Part shown: piece after piece, positions 8,263 to 17,500 of the stretch
Numbering within the stretch: the stretch's first letter is position 1
Layout of the letters: every line of letters begins with the position of its first letter
Assembly (NCBI RefSeq): GCF_011947365.2
Contig: NZ_JAAVSH020000001.1
Span: 2,908,762-2,941,601, forward strand
Length of the DNA: 32,840 bases
Source of the DNA: an endosymbiont of Lamellibrachia barhami
GTDB taxonomy: Bacteria; Pseudomonadota; Gammaproteobacteria; Chromatiales; Chromatiaceae
Reading direction: 5' to 3'
Program-made: the position numbers and the translations under genes
Notes under the pieces: model-generated
The model's input: only the letters and a program-made list of their open reading frames with translations
Told to the model about the DNA's origin: nothing
Databases searched by the model: none

Positions 8263-8286
8263 CCTGACCCGCTACGCTTGATCAGG
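8263..8286. repeat. Single REP-like hairpin
   Basis: This is a copy of the CCGCTACGCTTGATCAGG-type unit, with arms CCTGA (8263-8267) and TCAGG (8282-8286). The following GCCTGCGAACTCAAC closely matches GCCTACGAATCCAAC after the 4.1-kb copy. It lies directly between ybeZ and the hypothetical gene upstream of it. Confidence 0.6.
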
Positions 8287-8295
8287 CCTGCGAAC

Positions 8296-8844
8296 TCAAC
8301 GCAGTACTGTTTTTTGGGCAATGGTTTCACCAGCGCCGCTGATGGCATCACCATATCCCCAGGTTCCGACGATCCGATCACCCTCGGCTACCGTGATGCC
8401 CCTGCCGGTGTATTCTCCCGCCTGCCAGTTGTAGGTCAGGATATTGTCGTTCACAGTGCCTTGCAATCTACCGCTCTCATCCCCACCGGAGTAACTCCCG
8501 GTCACACGGTTGCCTGTTCGCTTTAGGGTGAACTGGACGTCGATGCTTTCAACACCTTCAGTCATGATGCCGACGTAGCTGCCGTGGAAAAGTCGAGGTT
8601 TCGGTGCTATTTTGGCTGTGTAAAGAATGACGGGATCGGGTTTTTCCGGTTGCGCTACCGGTTGTGGTTCAATTTTCGGTTGGCTGACTTGCGGTTTGAT
8701 CGGTTCAATCACCACCGTTTGGGATTGCTGTGCAGGCGGGAAAATCTTATCCCAGTTGGCGATAACCCCGCCGCCCAGTATGCCGGCAAGGCCGATCAGC
8801 GCGATGATAATCTGCGTGTTGCCGCCCTTGTTCTCTCCGCTCAT
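8296..8844 (-). CDS. Membrane-anchored hypothetical protein
   Basis: I do not recognise this family. The 182-residue protein begins with a short polar stretch and one hydrophobic, Gly/Ile-rich helix (IIIALIGLAGILGGGVIA), probably an uncleaved anchor. A Pro/Gln/Lys-rich linker of about 45 residues follows (IEPIKPQVSQPKIEPQPVAQ). The C-terminal domain of about 100 residues is Gly- and Thr-rich and looks beta-stranded (GNRVTGSYSGGDESGRLQGTVNDNILTYNW), like small beta-barrel or lipocalin-like secreted domains. The predicted topology is N-in with the domain in the periplasm. The ATG at 8844 has CGGAG upstream. It is inserted between miaB and ybeZ, which are adjacent in many relatives, and it may be cotranscribed with them. 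Confidence 0.75.
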   Translation of the reverse strand: MSGENKGGNTQIIIALIGLAGILGGGVIANWDKIFPPAQQSQTVVIEPIKPQVSQPKIEPQPVAQPEKPDPVILYTAKIAPKPRLFHGSYVGIMTEGVESIDVQFTLKRTGNRVTGSYSGGDESGRLQGTVNDNILTYNWQAGEYTGRGITVAEGDRIVGTWGYGDAISGAGETIAQKTVLR

Positions 8845-8881
8845 CTATTGCTCCGGAATCATTCCATTCTTGGGAATAAGT

Positions 8882-10237
8882 CTATCCCAACTTTGCGCTT
8901 TGTTCCGCCAGAATCTGTTCGATCTCTCCACGCAGGGAGTTGGGCAGCGCCTCGGTAATGCGCAGATCGACGAATCTGCCGATCAGTTCCACCGGCCCGT
9001 TGAAATTAACCACCCGGTTGTTTTCGGTGCGGCCGGCCAGTTGGTTCGGGTCTTTGCGGGAGGGGCGCTCCACCAGTACCCGCTGAATCGTCCCCACCAT
9101 CTGGCGGCTGATGCGCTGGGCCTGGGTGTTGATCAACTGCTGCAGCCGCTCCAGACGCTGCTGTTTGACCGCCAGTGAGACATCATCGGGCAGATCCGCT
9201 GCCGGTGTGCCGGGGCGGCGACTGTAGATGAAGCTGTAGGAGTTGTCGAAGCCGATCTCCCCGATCAGTTTCAGGGTCTCTTCGAAGTCGGCCTCGGTCT
9301 CACCGGGAAAGCCGACGATAAAGTCGGATGAGATGGTGATGTCGGGGCGGACCTCCCGCAAGCGGCGAATTCTGGTCTTGTACTCCACTGCCATGTGTCC
9401 GCGTTTCATCATCGCCAGTACCCGGTCGGAGCCCGACTGCACCGGCAGGTGCAGGAAGCTGACCAGCTCCGGTACCTCGCCGTAGACTTCGATCAGGCGA
9501 TCAGAGAAGGCGAGAGGATGGGAGGTGGTGAAGCGGATGCGATCGATGCCGTCGATGGCCGCCACATATTCGATGAGCAGTGCCAGATCGGCGCTCTCGC
9601 CGTCGTGCATGGCGCCCTGGTAGGCGTTGACGTTCTGCCCCAGCAGATTGACCTCGCGCACCCCTTGGGCCGCAAGCCCTGCCACCTCGGCGATCACATC
9701 GTCGAAGGGACGGCTGATCTCCTCTCCGCGGGTGAAGGGGACGACGCAGTAGGTGCAGTATTTCGAGCAGCCTTCCATGATGGAGACGAAGGCGGTCGGA
9801 CCCTCCGCCCGTGGCTCCGGCAGAGAGTCGAACTTTTCAATTTCGGGGAAGGAGACATCCACTACCGGATGGTGCTCGGTACGTGCCTCCCTGATCATCT
9901 GTGGCAGGCGGTGCAGGGTTTGGGGACCGAATATCAGATCCACATAGGGCGCCCGCTTGCGGATCGCCTCGCCCTCCTGACTGGCGACGCAGCCGCCGAC
10001 ACCGATGATCAGGTTCGGGTTCTTCTCTTTCCAGGGGCGCCAGCGGCCAAGTTGCGAGAAGACCTTCTCCTGCGCCTTTTCCCGTATCGAACAGGTATTG
10101 AGCAGCAGTACGTCCGCCTCTTCCGGTTTGTCGGTGATATGCAGACCTTCCGCCTCGCGCAATCCGTCCGCCATACGGGCGGAATCGTATTCGTTCATCT
10201 GGCAGCCGAAGGTCTTGATGTAGAGTTTGCCGGTCAT
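8882..10237 (-). CDS. miaB: tRNA i6A37 methylthiotransferase MiaB
   Basis: MiaB is a radical-SAM enzyme that converts i6A to ms2i6A at position 37 of tRNAs reading UNN codons. In the 451 residues the three domains are in order. The N-terminal UPF0004 domain has its cluster cysteines in [16 protein letters not shown] and GVGGCVASQ. The radical-SAM core has [17 protein letters not shown] (CxxxCxxC). The C-terminal TRAM domain contains [24 protein letters not shown]. The length is normal and all cluster cysteines are present. It heads the miaB - hypothetical - ybeZ - ybeY - lnt block. The start is ATG at 10237, with only a weak ribosome site. Confidence 0.96.
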   Translation of the reverse strand: MTGKLYIKTFGCQMNEYDSARMADGLREAEGLHITDKPEEADVLLLNTCSIREKAQEKVFSQLGRWRPWKEKNPNLIIGVGGCVASQEGEAIRKRAPYVDLIFGPQTLHRLPQMIREARTEHHPVVDVSFPEIEKFDSLPEPRAEGPTAFVSIMEGCSKYCTYCVVPFTRGEEISRPFDDVIAEVAGLAAQGVREVNLLGQNVNAYQGAMHDGESADLALLIEYVAAIDGIDRIRFTTSHPLAFSDRLIEVYGEVPELVSFLHLPVQSGSDRVLAMMKRGHMAVEYKTRIRRLREVRPDITISSDFIVGFPGETEADFEETLKLIGEIGFDNSYSFIYSRRPGTPAADLPDDVSLAVKQQRLERLQQLINTQAQRISRQMVGTIQRVLVERPSRKDPNQLAGRTENNRVVNFNGPVELIGRFVDLRITEALPNSLRGEIEQILAEQSAKLG

Positions 10238-10318
10238 GGATAGTCTGGATGTGTGGAAAAAAACGCTATTTTAGCCCCATCTCCGGAACTGGCCAACTTG
10301 TGTAGGGTGTGGGAGTCC

Positions 10319-11798
<1,480 letters not shown>

Positions 11799-11834
11799 GG
11801 TGTTGATTACCCGGTTGGCTCTGATTGCAGGAGA

Positions 11835-11905
11835 GGGGTCGGAGTCAAACCGCTTTATGGACGGGGGTATTGCTAAGCTGCGTAATGCGGTTTGACTCCG
11901 ACCCC
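11835..11905. repeat. Palindromic repeat with 19-bp perfect arms
   Basis: GGGGTCGGAGTCAAACCGC (11835-11853) is repeated exactly as its reverse complement at 11887-11905, around a 33-base centre. Sequences of this GGGGTCGGAGTCAAA type are, from memory, widely scattered in gammaproteobacteria as transposase-associated palindromes. No transposase is present, so this would be a non-autonomous copy. It may also end transcription of the GGDEF-EAL operon. Confidence 0.7.
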
Positions 11906-11910
11906 TGGAG

Positions 11911-13518
11911 TTAAGTCTGGAACTGGTCACAGGGGACGGGCTTGCCGTAGAGATATCCCTGAACGTCATTACAACCGACACCGGTGAGAAAGTTGGCCTG
12001 GGCCTCCGTTTCCACCCCCCCCGGCAACGATTGAGAGCCCCAGTGTGTGGCCCATCGCAATGATGGCGCGGATGATGGCCATGTCGTTGGGGTTTCCAGG
12101 GATATCGCGAACGAAGGAGCGGTCGATTTGAGGCGGTCGATGTGGAAGCGTTTCAGGTAGGCCAGGGAGGAATAACCGGTACCGAAGTCATCGATAGCCA
12201 GGGAGATGCCTAGTGATTTGAAGGCATCCAGAACCTGACTGACCTGCTCAAGTTGGCCGATCAGGGCGCTTTCCGTGATCTCAAGTTCCAACCGATCGGG
12301 AGGAAGTCCGCTCTCCTCCAGTGCCAGTCTGACGACTGAATAGGTCTCCTCCTGCATAATCTGATGCGCGGAGAGGTTGACCGAGATGCGACCTTTCAAG
12401 CGTCCTTCGTCGAACCATTTTTTGGCTTGGCGGCAGGCAGACTTTATGACCCATGCGCCGATGGGGATGATCAATCCGGTCTCTTCGGCCAGCCAGATGA
12501 AATCGGCTGGAGAGACCAGTCCGCGCTCAGTATGATTCCAGCGAATCAGCGCCTCCGCCCCTGATATCCGGCCGCTGTTCAGGTCAAACTGGGGCTGATA
12601 GAAAAGTTCGAATTCATCGCGTTTCAGGGCCAGACGCAGTTGATTTTCCAGCGAGAAGCGTGAGTTGGCCGAAGCAGTCAGCTCCCTGGTGTAAAAATGG
12701 AATGTGTTTTTACCCTCCGCCTTGGCCCGGTACATGGCAGTGTCGGCATTTTTCAGCAGGGTAACAGGGTCTTCGGCATCCCCAGGGTAGAGGCTGATGC
12801 CGATGCTGGCGGTCAGATGGATGCTGTCCTGCGTCAGCTCAAAGGGCGGTAGAAGATTCTGCTGGATCTTGTGCGCAACATGAGCGGTCAATTCATCATG
12901 TTCGAAGTTCTCCAGGATGACGGCAAATTCATCACCTCCCAGGCGGGCCAGAGTATCCTCAGTGCGCAGGCTTTGCAGGATACGTTGTCCGACCTGCCTG
13001 AGCAGCTCGTCTCCAACCGGGTGGCCTGCGGTGTCGTTGATGTTCTTGAAACGATCCAGATCGATGAGCAGCAGGCCGACTTGACTGTTTTCCCTGCCAG
13101 CGCGGGCCAGGGCATGTTTCAATCGGTCATTGAAGAGAAATCGGTTGGGCAGGTTGGTCAATGAGTCATAGTGGGCCAGTTTTTCAAACGCCTCGGTGCG
13201 TTCCTCAACCTTCAATTCGAGCAGGTCACGGTCGACTTCGAGTGCCTTGTTCCGTTCTTCCAGTTTTCGCATCTCCCGTTCGATGACCAGTCTCTGCTTC
13301 TCTGCCTGTTTGGTGCGTTCCGCCAGGTCGGTTGACAGATCAGCCAGCTCCTGGCGGCTGTTATTCATGTCATGGATGGTCTCAATCAGGAGCTCAGATT
13401 TGACCTGAGAGAGATAGGCGAGACAGCGCATGCGCAGGGTCTTCTCCACCAGGTTTTTATTGATATCCTGGACATCGGTGACATGCTGTGTACCGACCTG
13501 AACAATGTTCTCTGTCAT
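11911..13518 (-). CDS. GGDEF-EAL cyclic-di-GMP protein with scrambled EAL segment
   Basis: The 535-residue protein has an N-terminal helical region of about 125 residues with strong coiled-coil character and no recognisable sensor or membrane span. The GGDEF domain has an intact LGGDEF and an RTED placed five residues before it, matching the inhibitory I-site RxxD. The EAL domain has GAEALIRWNH, DDFGTGYSSL and GVETEAQ. Between LKRFHIDRLK and GGVETEAQ the protein reads as nonsense. Reading the alternative frame restores IDRSFVRDIPGN...AIIRAIIAMGHTLGLSIVAGG, so two compensating indels are present (near 12127 and in the C8 run at 12015-12022). Diguanylate cyclase activity may be intact while phosphodiesterase activity is doubtful. 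It overlaps the ODP-like gene by 4 bp. Confidence 0.9.
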   Translation of the reverse strand: MTENIVQVGTQHVTDVQDINKNLVEKTLRMRCLAYLSQVKSELLIETIHDMNNSRQELADLSTDLAERTKQAEKQRLVIEREMRKLEERNKALEVDRDLLELKVEERTEAFEKLAHYDSLTNLPNRFLFNDRLKHALARAGRENSQVGLLLIDLDRFKNINDTAGHPVGDELLRQVGQRILQSLRTEDTLARLGGDEFAVILENFEHDELTAHVAHKIQQNLLPPFELTQDSIHLTASIGISLYPGDAEDPVTLLKNADTAMYRAKAEGKNTFHFYTRELTASANSRFSLENQLRLALKRDEFELFYQPQFDLNSGRISGAEALIRWNHTERGLVSPADFIWLAEETGLIIPIGAWVIKSACRQAKKWFDEGRLKGRISVNLSAHQIMQEETYSVVRLALEESGLPPDRLELEITESALIGQLEQVSQVLDAFKSLGISLAIDDFGTGYSSLAYLKRFHIDRLKSTAPSFAISLETPTTWPSSAPSLRWATHWGSQSLPGGVETEAQANFLTGVGCNDVQGYLYGKPVPCDQFQT

Positions 13519-14261
13519 TGCTCTGGTCCACCATCAACCAAGTCGATGCCGCAGGGCAGGGCCTTGAGATGTTCGATGGCTCTTTGGATGTCGCGGCCCT
13601 CAAGGATGGAGCCGTGTTGTGGTAGGACCCGATCCAGATCCATCTTTTCAAAGCGCTCCATGCAGTGTTTGAGAATCCGGTTGCTCGGCATGTAGTTCTG
13701 GTGGAATGGATCCATTGGCGAAAGAAAGTCACCTTCGGCAAACAGCGACCAATCCTGGGAGATGGCGGCAAAGATATCGCTGGTAAACAGGCTGCGGGTT
13801 TTTGTGTCGTAGGTGACGATGGCGCCGGGTGAGTGGAGGTAGGGGGTGAAGAGAAACTCCAGTCTGCGTCCGCTCTTCAGGGTCAGGGCGTAGTCATGCT
13901 CATCCACAGGGTAGAGCTCAGAACGTAAACCCAGGTGACGTATCAGGCGCAGGCTGTTGCTATGACCGACGATCTTCAGGTCATTGCGATTGATGACATC
14001 TTCCACCACAGCCAGGTTTCCGCAGACATCCGGATCCTGATGTTGGGCGATGATGTAGGTGATATCCTCCGGATTGATCAGCTCCATCACCTTGCGCATC
14101 ACCACCGGAAAGTGGGGGATGGAGCCGGGGTCGATGAAGACGATGTCCTCTTCATCGATGATCAGATAGGGGTTGCAGTGCAACTGGGCCGCCTCATCGA
14201 AGAAACCAACCCAATAGATCTCGCGGGTCGCAGCGACGGGACTGTTATAGTCGATTTTCAT
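13515..14261 (-). CDS. ODP-like di-iron MBL-fold protein
   Basis: This 248-residue protein has a metallo-beta-lactamase fold of the flavodiiron/ODP type. Likely metal ligands are in AQHQDPDVCGN, GHSNS, LHSPGAIV, FTSDIFAA and LPQHGS. The HQDPD form, lacking the classical HxHxDH, resembles the oxygen-binding di-iron protein (ODP) family better than hydrolytic MBLs. There is no flavodoxin or rubredoxin domain, so electron delivery for O2 or NO reduction would need a partner. The ATGA overlap with the GGDEF-EAL gene suggests it acts as the missing sensor for that enzyme. The ATG at 14261 is preceded by a good sigma-70 promoter. The sensing role is inference. Confidence 0.82.
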   Translation of the reverse strand: MKIDYNSPVAATREIYWVGFFDEAAQLHCNPYLIIDEEDIVFIDPGSIPHFPVVMRKVMELINPEDITYIIAQHQDPDVCGNLAVVEDVINRNDLKIVGHSNSLRLIRHLGLRSELYPVDEHDYALTLKSGRRLEFLFTPYLHSPGAIVTYDTKTRSLFTSDIFAAISQDWSLFAEGDFLSPMDPFHQNYMPSNRILKHCMERFEKMDLDRVLPQHGSILEGRDIQRAIEHLKALPCGIDLVDGGPEQ

Positions 14262-14291
14262 GCGTTATCCATTCAACAAAAACTTGCAGAC

Positions 14292-14320
14292 AGTATAGTG
14301 ATTAACCGCTGTGTTTGTAA
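14292..14320 (-). promoter_or_regulatory. Sigma-70 promoter of ODP/GGDEF-EAL operon
   Basis: On the minus strand TTACAA (14315-14320) and TATACT (14292-14297) are separated by exactly 17 bases. Each hexamer is close to consensus, and the pair lies about 30-60 bases before the ATG at 14261. The rest of the gap up to 14523 shows nothing else I can name. Confidence 0.55.
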
Positions 14321-14523
14321 TGAAATAAGGGTGGGGATTTTTCTTCTCTCAGGTGACCTCCACGTAAACGCTCGCCAACAATATCAGCCACTCCCCTTCG
14401 GCGGATTGAAGGGCTGACCTATGGTAATGGACTTATCTTATCCAGGCGTTTTACCGCAGATTATCTCCTGGACACCCAGATTACAGGCACCATCCAGCAC
14501 ACCACTCGACTCATGCTGATATT

Positions 14524-17500
14524 TCAGACCTCTTCATCTTCATCGAAATTCATGATTGCATAGGGATCTATTTCCAGTTTGTTTGCTATCTCTCCGGCAA
14601 TAAGATAGAGACCGATAATATCATTTTCCTGATCTGTGCCTGCATGACTGAAAACCTCTGCTATGTCCCGCAAAATATCTGCGGAATGCTGTAGGAGTCC
14701 CATATCCATATCACCACGGGAATCATTCGCTGCTTCCCATCTACTGTAAATTTCCATGGACATTGCTTGTAATTGCGTTAACTGCTGCCGTTGCTCTTCA
14801 CCTGTCGCTTCCATACCTACGCCTGCCGCTGCATTCCTGAATATTCCAATTGCCAGATCCAGCCAGGTTGATCGGGATAATTTTTCCACAGCACTACTGA
14901 GATTGAGAACCTTGGACTGAAGGTCTTCCTGCACGAGTTCATACCTCTCGTGGCCCTCCTCGCTCTCAATCAACGACAGTCCCTGCGTATACCAGTCCAG
15001 CGCCTTTTCCATTTCACCCAGATGCACCTCGTTCGTTCCTGATTTCTCGTACAAGCGGCAAAGATCGAGTACATTGTCATGCGACTGCTCACGCAGGTGC
15101 AGAAGAATCGTCAGGGCCTTGCCAAACCATTTCCCGGCATCATGATGCTCATCATTTTGACTACAAATATCTCCAATATTCTCATACGGAATGGCAACCA
15201 ACTGCAGGTGCGATGTGTTTGCAGCGTCCCCTATCAATTCCTCACTTGTCTGCACCGCCTTGATATACCAGTTCCTGGCCTCCTCCAGGTTCTGCATGTC
15301 ACTGGCAATATCGCCAGATACCAGCTGAATATAGAAGAGGTCATAATATGATTGGATGTTGGTAGACTGGCTCCCCGCTTGTATACATACATCAAGGGCT
15401 TTTTTATACCAATCCCTCGCTTCGACTGGTTGTTCCGTTTCCCTGGCTACATTACCCATTTTAGAATATGAGATATAGAGGTCACGCAACGCTTGTGGGC
15501 TTGCCGCCATCTCCACAAGCTGTTCCTTCATATTCATCATTTCAATAAACAGGCCACTGGCTTTTTCAATATTTCCCATGGTGAGGGCGGCATTACCCAA
15601 TCGCTCAATCGAGAGAGAGATATCTCTTATTCCCTGCAAGCTATTTGAGGCCGCCCATATTTGACGGTGCAGTTCCAGCGCCTGTTCGTGCCATCCCACC
15701 GCAACTTCCGGTTGTTGGAGCTTTTCGGCCACTTCACCCAACTTTCCACAGGAAAAGGCATGATCTCGTAACGTTTGTGGGCTGGAAGAGTTTTTCATCA
15801 GCAGGCTGGTTGTCTTCAACGCCTGCTCATACCAGACCTTTGCTGCTTCCAATTGCTGCATACCAAAGTCCACCTCACCCAGCTTTACATACGCAACAAA
15901 AAGGCCCCGCAAGGTTTCCGGACTGGAGGAATGCTCAGCCAACTCGTGGCATATCTCCAATGACTGCTCATACCAAGCCTTTGCGTCATCCAGGTGTTGC
16001 ATGTCGCCAGCCACATTTCCCAAACATTCATAGATTGTGGATAGGTCTCCCAAGGTCTGCGGGCTCTGGGAATTTTCAGCCAACTGGCGGCGTATCTCCA
16101 ATGACTGTTCATACCAGGTCTTCGCGCCTTCTGGTTGCAGCATGTCACTGGCTACATTTCCGAGCTTCTGATACAGAACGGACAGGCCTCGCAATGTTTG
16201 TGGACTAGAGAAATTCTCAGCCAACTGGCGGCGTATCTCCAATGACTGCTCATACCAGTCCTTCGCGCCTTCCGGTTGCTGCATGTCGCCGGCCACATTT
16301 CCCAGCTTCTCATACAGAACCGACAGGCCTCGCAAGGTTTGTGGACTAGAGGAATTCTCAGCCAACTGGCGGCGTATCTCCAATGACTGCTCATACCAAG
16401 CCTTTGCGTCATCCAGGTGTTGCATGTCGCCAGCCACATCTCCCAGACATTCATAGATAGTGGATAGGTCTCTCAAGGTTTGCGGGCTAGAAGATTTCTC
16501 AGCCAACTGGCGGCGTATCTCCAGTGATTGCTCATACCGGATCTTCGCGCCTTCTGGTTGCTGCATGTCGCCGGCCACATATCCCAGCTTCTCATACATT
16601 ATGGACAGGTCTCGCAAGGCCTGCGGGCTTGAGGAATTCTCAGCCAGCTGACGGCAAATCTCCAATGCTTGCTCATACCAGGCCTTCGCGCCTTCCAGTT
16701 GTTGCACGCTCCTGGCCACATCTCCCAGCTTTCCATACATAATGGATAAGTTTCGTAATGTTTGCGGATTCTTAGAGTCCTTAGATTGCTGGCGGCGTAT
16801 CTCCAAAGCCTGCTCATACCACACTTTTGCCGCTTCCTGTTGCTGCATGTTGCTGGCCACATTACCCAACCGCTCACAGGCGATTGCCTGGTTCGATAAC
16901 ACTTTAGGACTCAAAGAGCTTTCCGCCAGTTTACTGAGAATATCCAGAGACTGCTCATACCAGGCACTTGCATCTTCCGGTTGCTGATTGTCTAACACCA
17001 CATCACCCAAATCCAAGTAGGTGATAGAAAGATCCAGTAATGTTTTGGGACCAGGATATTTCTCTGTCAGCAAGTGGTCTATCTCCAGCGCCTTCTCATA
17101 CCAGGCTTTTGCCGCATCCGGTTGCTGCATGTTGAGGGCGACCTTACCGAGTTTCTTATTGGCTATGGCAAGATCCCGTAAAGTCTGGGGAGTCACCGCC
17201 TCCTCGACAAGAAGTCCTTTAATATCCAGCATGTCATGAAAAAACTGTTGGGCTTTTTCGAAATCGTTCATGGCAACGGCAACATCACCCAAACGTTCGA
17301 GTGAGAGTGATAAATCCCTCAATGTATCCGGGTTTTCGTGACCCTGTAGTAGCTGCTCACGTATCTCCAGCGCCTTCTGGTGAAAAGAATCCGCCTCTTC
17401 CAATTGCAGTAACTCAAGAGCCAGACCTCCAAGTTTCCCATAGGAGAAAGAGAGGTCCCGAAGATCTTGCCTGCTTGAAGACTGTTCCGCCAACTGACTG

